Assembly: GCF_041601295.1 (NCBI RefSeq) | Contig: NZ_JBFIII010000108.1 | Span: forward strand, 1-8,230 | Direction of reading: 5' to 3' | Source: Immundisolibacter sp. | GTDB lineage: Bacteria > Pseudomonadota > Gammaproteobacteria > Immundisolibacterales > Immundisolibacteraceae | Length of the DNA: 8,230 bases | Shown here: positions 1 to 5,762 of the stretch, piece by piece | Layout of the letters: the number at the start of each line of letters is the position of its first letter | Position numbering within the stretch: the stretch's first letter is position 1 | Notes under the pieces: generated by a model | What the model was told of the DNA's origin: nothing | Seen by the model: only the letters and a program-made list of their open reading frames with translations | The model's database searches: none | Program-made: the position numbers and the translations under genes

Positions 1-251
1 ATTGCAGCAAGAAGCCCGAGCTGCAGGGCCTGGTGTTGGAAAACTGCGTCAACCAGATGCTGGAAGGCAATCGCTCCATCGTCGGCTTGATGCTGGAGAG
101 CAACATTGAGGCCGGAAACCAGCCGATCCCCGAGGATCTGACGCAGCTGCGCTACGGCGTGTCGGTGACCGATCCGTGCATCGACTGGCCGACCACCGAA
201 TCCTTGCTGCGCGCGGCGCACCGCAAACTGTCGGCGGCGCTATCCGCATGA
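1..251 (+). CDS. aroG: DAHP synthase, class I (AroF/G/H type), C-terminal part only
   Basis: This is the 3' end of 3-deoxy-7-phosphoheptulonate synthase, the cytoplasmic first enzyme of the shikimate pathway, which condenses phosphoenolpyruvate with erythrose 4-phosphate. The gene enters from the left edge; the first complete codon is at position 3, and 82 residues are visible before the TGA at 249-251. Recognition rests on the last part of the barrel: a SKKPELQ stretch that fits the family's HANSSK region, then SIVGLMLESNIEAGNQ (E. coli AroG has IIGVMVESHLVEGNQ), then YGVSVTDPCIDW (AroG: YGKSITDACIGW) and the closing helix. The match runs to the usual C-terminus, so the end is intact. The regulatory N-terminus is missing, so which aromatic amino acid inhibits it, and hence which paralogue (aroF, aroG or aroH) it is, cannot be told. 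A GTG at 33 is an internal valine codon, not a start. Confidence 0.93.
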   Translation, partial: CSKKPELQGLVLENCVNQMLEGNRSIVGLMLESNIEAGNQPIPEDLTQLRYGVSVTDPCIDWPTTESLLRAAHRKLSAALSA

Positions 252-264
252 CCGCGGTCATGCG
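245..264. repeat. Perfect 20-bp palindrome across the DAHP synthase stop codon
   Basis: Each half is ten bases (CGCATGACCG / CGGTCATGCG) and the two are exact reverse complements with no spacer. The TGA stop at 249-251 lies in the left half. As RNA it would form an 8-bp stem with a CGCG loop, but no T-run follows, so it is not a standard intrinsic terminator. As DNA it could be the operator of a dimeric regulator about 105 bp before the HpaB-like gene. The palindrome is seen directly; both roles are inference. Confidence 0.6.
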
Positions 265-279
265 CGTCGGCGTGATGGC

Positions 280-308
280 TTGCCCGGTTGTGTCCGACGA
301 CTGACAAT
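280..308 (+). promoter_or_regulatory. Weak sigma70-like promoter candidate for the HpaB-like gene
   Basis: TTGCCC at 280-285 (4 of 6 to the -35 consensus) and GACAAT at 303-308 (4 of 6 to the -10) are separated by 17 bases. Transcription would start near 315, giving a leader of roughly 54 bases before the ATG at 369. The match is only fair, and such pairs occur by chance, so this is a suggestion. The -10 candidate lies inside the first of two direct repeats. Confidence 0.22.
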
Positions 309-326
309 CCAGCGACGATAACAATC
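295..326. repeat. Pair of imperfect direct repeats upstream of the HpaB-like gene
   Basis: CGACGACTGACAATC (295-309) is followed by CGACGATAACAATC (313-326). The copies share CGACGA and ACAATC with one base of length difference, spaced about 18 bp apart, less than two helical turns. Direct repeats of this kind can bind a regulator twice on nearly the same face of the helix. They overlap the weak -10 candidate. The repeat is visible; a regulatory role is inferred. Confidence 0.35.
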
Positions 327-368
327 GCCGGAGCCACTTGATGCCCGGCCGGCTGGAGGAGAACAGGG

Positions 369-1877
369 ATGGGCATTCGCACTGGGGCTCAGTACATCGC
401 GAGCCTGGCTGACGATCGGGCGCTTTACATCGCGGGCCAGCGGGTGCGGGACGTGACCCGCTACGCGCCACTGGCCGGCATTCTGGGCAGCGTCGGCGAG
501 CATTACGATTCATTTCACGACCCGGCGCTACAAGCCGATTACACCTTTGCCTCGCCCAAGGACGGCAAGCCGGTCAGCAATTCCTTTCTGGCAGCGCGTA
601 CCGTGGACGAAGTGCAGCAGCGCGTCCGCGGCGAGGCTGCGCGCAAGGAAGCCACCTATGGCCTGATGGGCCGCCTGCCGGACTTCATGAATGCCTTCGT
701 CACCGACGCGGCGGTGATTGCCCCACACGTGCTCGGGCACAAGGACAAAGCGTTCGCCGACAACGCCATCCGCTACTGGGAATATTGCCGCGACGAGGAC
801 ATCTGCCTCACCCACACGCTGGCTGACCCGAAGCGCGATTACAGCAAGGATATGTCGGCGCAACGCACGCTCAGGGCCGTGCGCGAGACCGATGCCGGCA
901 TCGTGGTCAGTGGTGCGCGCATGCTGTCCACGCTGGCGGCGGTCAGCAACGAACTGTGGGTTGGGCCGTTCATGCCGCGCCGGCCGGGGGAGGAGGAATA
1001 CGCCCTGTGCTTTGCGGTGCCGGTGGCGACGCCGGGCCTCAAATTCCTGGGCCGCGAAAGCTACGCCCGTGGCGGCAGCCGTTACGACCGGCCGCTGGCC
1101 GAACGCTTCGACGAGGGCGACGCGCTGGCGGTGTTCGACAACGTGCTGGTGCCCTGGGAGCGGGTGTTCATCTATCGCGACCTCGTTGCCTACAACATGA
1201 TGGCACCGAGCTTTCCGGGATACCTCCTGCTGCAGGCCAATTTGCGCGGCCGGGCCAAGCTGCGCTTCATGACGGGCCTGGCGTGCAAGATGGCCGACGT
1301 ACTGGGGCGCAGCGAATTGCCGCACTACCAGCAACTGCTTGGCGAGTTCCTGGCGCTGAACGAGATTGCTGACGGCTTGGTGGAAGCCTCCGCCAGTGAG
1401 GTGGTGGTGAACGCCCAGGAAGAATTCGCCAAGCAGGCCGATCCGAACTTCGTGCTGGAAGATGTGGCGCGCGAGACGGCCTCCCTTTTCGCTTCGCCCA
1501 ATCGCGGCATGGTCGGCATCTCGATGCTGCGGTTTTTCCTGCCCGAAGTGAACACCAAGGTCAACGAGCTGATCCGCCTGATGGGCAGCTCCAGCCTGGT
1601 GATGACGGTGACCGAAGCGGATTTCGCCAACCCGGACACCGCGGCCGATCTTGAAACCTATATGTCTGGTGCGGGCGCCAGCGCCCGTGAGCGGGTGCAG
1701 GTCATGAAGCTGGCCTGGGACGCCGTGGCTGGCGAGTTCGGCGGCCGACAGGAAATCTATGAGATTTTCTTTGCCGGCGATCCGTTCCTGTCGCGGCAAT
1801 TGCATTTCCATACGCCGCGCCGCGCTCAGTACCAGTCGCAAGTCGATCGGCTGCTGGGCGAGAGTGACGCCGGCTGA
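369..1877 (+). CDS. HpaB-family FADH2-dependent monooxygenase (4-hydroxyphenylacetate 3-hydroxylase-like)
   Basis: A 502-residue oxygenase component of the HpaB/PvcC/TftD family. These cytoplasmic enzymes take reduced FAD from a separate reductase and hydroxylate phenolic or related substrates; the fold is related to acyl-CoA dehydrogenases. Visible family signatures are MGRLPDFMNAF (100-110), CLTHTLADP (146-154), ETDAGIVVSGARMLSTLA (173-190), the FDNVLVPWERVF segment (256-267), and GEFGGRQEIYE (455-465) followed by AGDPFLSRQ. Length is normal for the family. The ATG start is supported by GGAGGA at 355-360, eight bases upstream. It is followed after 78 bp by a second flavin monooxygenase, suggesting co-transcription. 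Oddity: the GRSPDY motif of HpaB, whose Arg and Tyr are active-site residues in characterised members, reads GRLPDF here, so the Tyr is Phe106. True substrate unknown; a 4-hydroxyphenylacetate role is doubtful because no other hpa genes are present. The family also includes 4-hydroxybutyryl-CoA dehydratase, whose cluster-binding cysteines I do not recognise here. Confidence 0.88.
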   Translation: MGIRTGAQYIASLADDRALYIAGQRVRDVTRYAPLAGILGSVGEHYDSFHDPALQADYTFASPKDGKPVSNSFLAARTVDEVQQRVRGEAARKEATYGLMGRLPDFMNAFVTDAAVIAPHVLGHKDKAFADNAIRYWEYCRDEDICLTHTLADPKRDYSKDMSAQRTLRAVRETDAGIVVSGARMLSTLAAVSNELWVGPFMPRRPGEEEYALCFAVPVATPGLKFLGRESYARGGSRYDRPLAERFDEGDALAVFDNVLVPWERVFIYRDLVAYNMMAPSFPGYLLLQANLRGRAKLRFMTGLACKMADVLGRSELPHYQQLLGEFLALNEIADGLVEASASEVVVNAQEEFAKQADPNFVLEDVARETASLFASPNRGMVGISMLRFFLPEVNTKVNELIRLMGSSSLVMTVTEADFANPDTAADLETYMSGAGASARERVQVMKLAWDAVAGEFGGRQEIYEIFFAGDPFLSRQLHFHTPRRAQYQSQVDRLLGESDAG

Positions 1878-1901
1878 TCGTTACATTGTTTTGTCTGGTG
1901 C

Positions 1902-1919
1902 CGGCCCGGTAACGGGCTG
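1902..1919 (+). other. Hairpin with GTAA tetraloop between the two monooxygenase genes
   Basis: CGGCCCG pairs with CGGGCTG around the loop GTAA (7 bp including one G-U pair; the inner 5 bp are perfect G-C pairs). GUAA is a GNRA-type loop, which makes stable RNA hairpins. It lies 24 bases after the first stop and 36 before the next start. No T-run follows, so it is more likely an RNA-stability or processing element than a terminator. The role is inference. Confidence 0.4.
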
Positions 1920-1941
1920 ACGAGCAGGCACACGCCCAATC

Positions 1942-1947
1942 AAGGAG
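1942..1947 (+). promoter_or_regulatory. Ribosome binding site of the acyl-CoA-dehydrogenase-fold monooxygenase
   Basis: AAGGAG lies eight bases before the ATG at 1956. It is a strong Shine-Dalgarno match and fixes that start. Confidence 0.75.
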
Positions 1948-1955
1948 TTTTTGCC

Positions 1956-3149
1956 ATGTCGAGTTCGAGTATCCCAACCGTCCAGGAGCTGATTGGCCGT
2001 GCCCGCGACCTGGCGCCTGTCATCGCCGGGCGCGCCCTGGAGTGCGAGCGCCTGGGCCGCCTGCCGGACGACAGTTTTGCCGATTTTCGCGATGCCGGCT
2101 TCTACCGCATCCTGCAGCCGAAGCGTTTTGGCGGTTACGAGCACGACATGTACACGCTGCTCGAAGTCACGCGCGAGATCGGTCGCAGCGGCTGTTGTTC
2201 CAGCGCCTGGGTGCTGGCGATCCTGGCCATCCACAACTTTTATCTGGGCTACTTTCCACCGCAGGCGCAGCAGGACATCTGGGGCGAAGACCAGGACGCC
2301 CAGTCCTGCACGCCGTTTGTGCCGTCCGGCACGATCACCAAGGTGGCCGGCGGAATCGAGATCCGGGGCGGTCGCTGGACCTTTGCCAGCGGCTGCGACC
2401 ACGCGCGCTACGCTCTGTTGGGCGTGCTGGTGGACGATGACCACGGCGGCCCGCCGGAATATTTCCAGTGCGTGGTGCCGGTCGGTGACTACCAGATCGA
2501 CCACACCAGCTGGGACGTGGTGGCGCTCAAGGGCACCGGCAGCAAGGACATTACGGTCACCGAGTGTTTCGTGCCCACGCATCGCATGTTCTCGCTGAGC
2601 AAGGTGGCGCAGGACATCGCGCCGGGGCGCGAGATCAACACCGCCCCCCTGTACAAGCAGCCGTTCTTCGCGGCGTCCGTGTGCTCGCTGATTGCGCCGG
2701 CCTGGGGCGCCGCGCAAGCAGCCCTTGCTGCCTATGAGGACCGCTTGCAGTCGCGCATGATGGTGTTCGGCGCCGGTAAACAGGCTGACAAATCCACGGC
2801 CCAGCTGCGCCTGGTGGAGTCAGCCGCCGAGATCGACGCCGCGGGCCTGCTGATCAAACGCAACTGCGACGAGTTGAAAGCACTGGCCGATGTCGGCACG
2901 CAGTCAACCAAAGTCCTGCGCGCGCGCGCCTTGTTCGAGGGCGCCTACGCCACCACAATGCTGACCCGCTCGGTGGAGCGCCTGTTCGTGGCCAGCGGCG
3001 GCAGCGCCCTGCATGAGGGCAACGTCATCCAGCGCTGCTGGCGCGACATTCATGCCATCAACAGCCACGCCGGCATGAACCTGGACAACATGGGCGAGCT
3101 GTACGCCCAGGTGCGCCTGGGGCAGGACATTGATCACGGGCTGATCTAG
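1956..3149 (+). CDS. Acyl-CoA-dehydrogenase-fold flavin-dependent monooxygenase (HsaA / HPAH C2-like)
   Basis: A 397-residue protein of the acyl-CoA dehydrogenase superfamily branch that contains two-component (group D) monooxygenases such as HsaA (steroid A-ring hydroxylation), the C2 component of p-hydroxyphenylacetate hydroxylase, and indole or sulfur-compound oxygenases. These use FMNH2 or FADH2 supplied by a partner reductase. Signs in order: an N-terminal helical domain with GRLPDDSFADFRDAGFYRIL (34-53) and PKRFGGYE (55-62); a beta domain with GGRWTFASGCDHARY (138-152), whose SGCDH is typical of the oxygenase branch; and a C-terminal helical domain with FVASGGSALHEGNVIQR (344-360) and RDIHAINSHAG (363-373), where the group D enzymes have a catalytic histidine near the end. 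The oxygenase reading is preferred over a true acyl-CoA dehydrogenase because of these two motifs. The length is normal for the group. The start is fixed by AAGGAG at 1942-1947. It very likely shares a transcript with the upstream HpaB-like gene. The substrate is unknown, and no reductase is encoded nearby. Confidence 0.85.
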   Translation: MSSSSIPTVQELIGRARDLAPVIAGRALECERLGRLPDDSFADFRDAGFYRILQPKRFGGYEHDMYTLLEVTREIGRSGCCSSAWVLAILAIHNFYLGYFPPQAQQDIWGEDQDAQSCTPFVPSGTITKVAGGIEIRGGRWTFASGCDHARYALLGVLVDDDHGGPPEYFQCVVPVGDYQIDHTSWDVVALKGTGSKDITVTECFVPTHRMFSLSKVAQDIAPGREINTAPLYKQPFFAASVCSLIAPAWGAAQAALAAYEDRLQSRMMVFGAGKQADKSTAQLRLVESAAEIDAAGLLIKRNCDELKALADVGTQSTKVLRARALFEGAYATTMLTRSVERLFVASGGSALHEGNVIQRCWRDIHAINSHAGMNLDNMGELYAQVRLGQDIDHGLI

Positions 3150-3180
3150 CAGAGGGTTCTGACCACCTGGCGCCTGGCTC

Positions 3181-4185
3181 TCAGGCGGCTGCCGCATTCG
3201 GCGCGTTCGGAAAACCCCTGCCGGCTGCCAGGTTGGCGGTGAGTTTCAGCGCTTCGAGCATGTTGTCGGCCTTGGCCACGCCCTTGCCGGCGATGTCGTA
3301 GGCGGTGCCGTGCGCCACCGAGGTGGATATGTACGGCATGCCCAGGGTGACCGAGCAGTTGCCCAGGAAGCCCCAGGTCTTGATGGCGATGTGGCCCTGG
3401 TCGTGCGACATGGCGAGCACGACGTCGTATTGCCCCTCGATGTTCTGACGGTAGACGGTGTCCGGCGAGATGGGGCCGGTCACGTTGATGCCCTTGGCGC
3501 GGGCCATTTCCACGCCCGGTGCGATCTCGCCCTGGTCTTCCGGCCCGTAGGCATGGGGATTCCAGCCCGATACGGCGATTCGCGGTGCCTTGATACCCCA
3601 GCGCTCGAAGTTCTGCTGGGTTGCCTCCAGTGCGTGCAGGACCAGGTCTTTCTTGATCAGGTCACAGACCTCGCGTACGTGGCGGTGGTGCACCATGTGT
3701 ACCACCCGCAGCGGACCGGTAATTACCAGCAGATAGCTGGCGTAGGGTTGGGGTTCGACCAGTTTTTCGATTTCATCCCAAGCGCCAGCCAGCTCCAGCG
3801 CGGTGGTGTTGATCACGCCCATGACGAAACCCTGGGCTTGGCCGCGTCGGCACAAGGCATCGGCCTCGACCACCCAGTCCAGCTGGGCACGGCCGCTGAT
3901 TGCGGTTGCCACGCCGGGGGTGACGTTCCCGGGCGCGAGCTTGCCGCTGTCGAGTACGTCAATGCAACCGGGATCGTGCCCGGCTTCGGTCATGCGGGTG
4001 ACCCGGCGCACGCGAAGCCCGGTACCGGCGACCTTGTTGGCCATCTCCATCGCTTCCGCCGATCCGACCGCCACCGGGCGGGCCAGAGGATGGATCTGGC
4101 CGCTGGCAAGAGCCTTGCACAACACCTCGGGGCCAATACCGCCGGGGTCTCCAATCGATATCACGATGGCGGGTTTGTCGGTCAT
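3181..4185 (-). CDS. Divergent PdxA-like metal-dependent dehydrogenase
   Basis: A 334-residue member of the PdxA family (4-hydroxythreonine-4-phosphate dehydrogenase; NAD-dependent oxidation with decarboxylation). Visible: ISIGDPGGIGPEV near the N-terminus (9-21), VHHRHVREV (165-173), WNPHAYGPEDQGE (208-220), GPISPDTVY (237-245), MSHDQGHIAIK (259-269) and STSVAHGTAYDIAGKG (287-302). H167, H211 and H261 correspond to the three metal-binding histidines. Several substrate-binding positions differ from E. coli PdxA: its GHTE motif is absent, the Asn before TLG is Ser278, the Arg of RTSVDHGTA is Ser287 and its Asp is Ala291. This argues against vitamin B6 synthesis and for a different hydroxy-acid or dihydrodiol-type substrate, as in PdxA relatives from catabolic clusters (for example TphB of terephthalate breakdown). 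The start at 4185 is chosen because GAGGGAG (complement of 4193-4199) lies 7 bases upstream; an upstream TTG at 4212 lacks this. It is convergent to the two monooxygenases and downstream of dusA on the same strand. Confidence 0.85.
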   Translation of the reverse strand: MTDKPAIVISIGDPGGIGPEVLCKALASGQIHPLARPVAVGSAEAMEMANKVAGTGLRVRRVTRMTEAGHDPGCIDVLDSGKLAPGNVTPGVATAISGRAQLDWVVEADALCRRGQAQGFVMGVINTTALELAGAWDEIEKLVEPQPYASYLLVITGPLRVVHMVHHRHVREVCDLIKKDLVLHALEATQQNFERWGIKAPRIAVSGWNPHAYGPEDQGEIAPGVEMARAKGINVTGPISPDTVYRQNIEGQYDVVLAMSHDQGHIAIKTWGFLGNCSVTLGMPYISTSVAHGTAYDIAGKGVAKADNMLEALKLTANLAAGRGFPNAPNAAAA

Positions 4186-4192
4186 GTCTGCG

Positions 4193-4199
4193 CTCCCTC
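4193..4199 (-). promoter_or_regulatory. Ribosome binding site that decides the PdxA-like start
   Basis: On the minus strand this reads GAGGGAG, seven bases before the ATG at 4185. It favours this start over an in-frame TTG nine codons further upstream. Confidence 0.65.
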
Positions 4200-4284
4200 G
4201 TTCGCCGATCAAGGATCAGTGGCCGGTTGTCTGCTGTGCATCTTCCCTCCGCAAGGGGACCGAAGCGAGTTTCGCCTGGGCAAG

Positions 4285-4301
4285 CGCTGAATGAATCAGC
4301 G
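4285..4301 (-). repeat. Short inverted repeat just downstream of dusA
   Basis: CGCTGA and TCAGCG form a perfect 6-bp stem around a 5-base loop, beginning 7 bases after the dusA stop on the minus strand. No T-run follows, so it is at best a weak terminator or a 3' end-stabilising hairpin. Transcription may continue into the PdxA-like gene, 122 bases downstream of the dusA stop. Confidence 0.3.
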
Positions 4302-4307
4302 GTTTCC

Positions 4308-5393
4308 CTAGCCGATACTTGCCGCACGTCGGTCAGCATCGGGCACCACCCGGCGCGCGGCGCGCAGCAGCACCGCCGCATCGTCGGTCTGCGGCGCGGT
4401 CTCGCTCAAGGTGCGACGCCAGGCGCGAGCACCCGGCTCGCCCTGAAACAGGCCCAGCAGCGGTCGGCTCAATGCGGTCAGGGGCGTGCCCATGCTGAAC
4501 TGGCTCTGCAGGTACTCCAGGTAATGTTCGAGTACTTCGGCGCGGTTGGGGCTGCTGGCGTCGTCGCCGAAAATCAGGCGGTCGGCGGGCGCCAATATCC
4601 AGGGCGAGTGGTAGGCGGCGCGGCCGATCATGACGCCGTCCACCTGCCGCAGGTGGGCGAGAGCCTGCTCAAGGTCGACGATGCCGCCGTTGATGACGAT
4701 CTCCAGGTCTGGCCGCAGGCGCTTCAGCCGGTGCACGGTGTCGTAGCGTAGCGGCGGAATTTCGCGGTTCTCGCGCGGCGACAGGCCGTCCAGCCAGGCT
4801 TTTCGGGCGTGTACGGTGAATTGCCGGCAGCCGCTGGCAGCGACTGCCTCGACGAAATGAAACAGATCCTCGTCCTGGTCGCTGCGGTCGATGCCGATGC
4901 GACATTTCACCGTCACCGGCAGCTGTACCGCCGCCTGCATGGCCGCCACACAGTCGCCGACCAGATTGGGCTCGGCCATCAGGCAGGCGCCGAACCGCCC
5001 GGCCTGCACCCGGTCAGACGGGCAGCCGATGTTCAAATTGATCTCGTCGTAGCCAAAATCAGCCCCGATGCCTGCTGCGCGCCGCAGCTGGGTCGGATCG
5101 CTGCCGCCCAGTTGCAGCGCCACCGGATGCTCTGCCGGGCTGTAGCCGATCAGGTAGTCCGGGTCACCGCGCAGCAGGGCCTGCGCCGTCACCATTTCGG
5201 TATACAGCAACGTGTGGCGAGAAATCAGGCGCAGCAGGTACCGGGCGTGGCGGTCCGTGCAGTCCATCATCGGCGCCACCGACAGACGGCGTGACAGCGC
5301 AACGGGACTGGAACAGACAGGCGGCAAAAGCGTTTTCCGGGCAGGCGACTGTGGGCGGGCATTGTGCCAGCATCGGCCGGACGTGCTTGACAC
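4308..5393 (-). CDS. dusA: tRNA-dihydrouridine(20/20a) synthase DusA
   Basis: An FMN- and NADPH-dependent enzyme that reduces uridines in the D-loop of tRNA (U20/U20a in E. coli). Over its length it follows E. coli DusA closely: LSVAPMMDCTDRHARY, LLYTEMVTAQAL, HPVALQLGGSDP, GYDEINLNIGCPSDRVQ with the catalytic Cys124, FGACLM, VTVKCRIGID, FTVHARKAWLDGLSPRENR, INGGI, DGVMIGR and LLGLFQGEPGARAWRR. One oddity is DCTDRH, where DWTDRH is usual. The start is uncertain. GTG at 5393 gives 361 residues with an unconserved N-terminus of about 35; a TTG at 5327, preceded by a weak GGAAAA, gives 339 residues, closer to the usual DusA length. The shorter form is quite possible. It is divergent from the CDGSH gene, and may share a transcript with the PdxA-like gene, though the functions are unrelated. 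Confidence 0.93.
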   Translation of the reverse strand: MSSTSGRCWHNARPQSPARKTLLPPVCSSPVALSRRLSVAPMMDCTDRHARYLLRLISRHTLLYTEMVTAQALLRGDPDYLIGYSPAEHPVALQLGGSDPTQLRRAAGIGADFGYDEINLNIGCPSDRVQAGRFGACLMAEPNLVGDCVAAMQAAVQLPVTVKCRIGIDRSDQDEDLFHFVEAVAASGCRQFTVHARKAWLDGLSPRENREIPPLRYDTVHRLKRLRPDLEIVINGGIVDLEQALAHLRQVDGVMIGRAAYHSPWILAPADRLIFGDDASSPNRAEVLEHYLEYLQSQFSMGTPLTALSRPLLGLFQGEPGARAWRRTLSETAPQTDDAAVLLRAARRVVPDADRRAASIG

Positions 5394-5415
5394 TGCCGCC
5401 CGGGCCGTGTTCCAT
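5387..5415 (+). promoter_or_regulatory. Possible promoter for the CDGSH gene
   Basis: TTGACA at 5387-5392 is an exact -35 consensus. Seventeen bases later TTCCAT (5410-5415) is a poor -10 match (3 of 6). Transcription would start around 5422, leaving a leader of nearly 80 bases before the ATG at 5500. If the longer GTG start of dusA is right, the -35 overlaps the first dusA codons on the other strand, which weakens one of the two readings. Confidence 0.22.
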
Positions 5416-5499
5416 CGGTCGGCGCGTTGGCCGGGCGGTGTTCCGGCGCCGCGGCGAAACCTTAATAGCTATCCACGCGAACCACGCAGGGAGTCCGAC

Positions 5500-5736
5500 A
5501 TGTCCGATCCGCAGGTTGCCCAGAAGAGCCCCTACGTCGAGGAAACCGAGCCCGGTACCTACTGGTGGTGTGCCTGCGGCAAGTCCGGGGATCAGCCGTT
5601 CTGTGACGGCGCGCACAAGGGTACGGCCTTCACGCCTCTGCAGCACGAGGTCACGCAAACCGCCACCCTGGCCTGGTGTGGCTGCAAGCACACCAAGACG
5701 CCGCCATTCTGTGACGGGTCGCACCGCGCGCTGTAA
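5500..5736 (+). CDS. Small protein with two CDGSH iron-sulfur motifs
   Basis: A 78-residue soluble protein with two complete CDGSH motifs (C-x-C-x2-S/T-x3-P-x-C-D-G-S/A-H), each expected to bind one [2Fe-2S] cluster through three cysteines and one histidine. The first has C24, C26, C35 and H39 (the last motif residues are CDGAH); the second has C60, C62, C71 and H75 (CDGSH). This tandem form resembles the bacterial and CISD3-like group rather than the membrane-anchored mitoNEET; there is no signal peptide or membrane segment. Such proteins are linked to redox and iron-sulfur handling, but the exact role of the bacterial ones is poorly known. The ATG at 5500 has AGGGAG at 5488-5493, six bases upstream; in-frame starts further upstream fall in dusA or its leader and are not supported. 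It is divergent from dusA and followed by a strong hairpin. Confidence 0.88.
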   Translation: MSDPQVAQKSPYVEETEPGTYWWCACGKSGDQPFCDGAHKGTAFTPLQHEVTQTATLAWCGCKHTKTPPFCDGSHRAL

Positions 5737-5762
5737 CTAGGCACCCCGCCCTCATCTTCTCT

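Noticed and set aside
528..1841. 437-codon open frame on the minus strand inside the HpaB-like gene
   Set aside because: It lies wholly opposite a gene with clear family motifs, is rich in His, Arg and Gln as antisense frames of high-GC genes are, and shows no domain.
1881..2717. 278-codon minus-strand open frame opposite the second monooxygenase
   Set aside because: Antisense shadow of a well-supported gene; no recognisable domain and no ribosome site that would argue for it.
3150..3180. Bidirectional terminator in the 31-bp gap between the convergent genes
   Set aside because: Only 4-bp complementarity is visible and there is no T-run on either strand; I see no terminator there.
4186..4212. 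Longer PdxA-like protein starting at the TTG at 4212
   Set aside because: The nine extra residues are not conserved in the family as I know it, and the ATG at 4185 has a well-placed GAGGGAG.
3310..4290. 326-codon plus-strand open frame opposite the PdxA-like gene
   Set aside because: Mirror of the PdxA-like coding sequence with antisense-type composition; the minus-strand reading has the family motifs.
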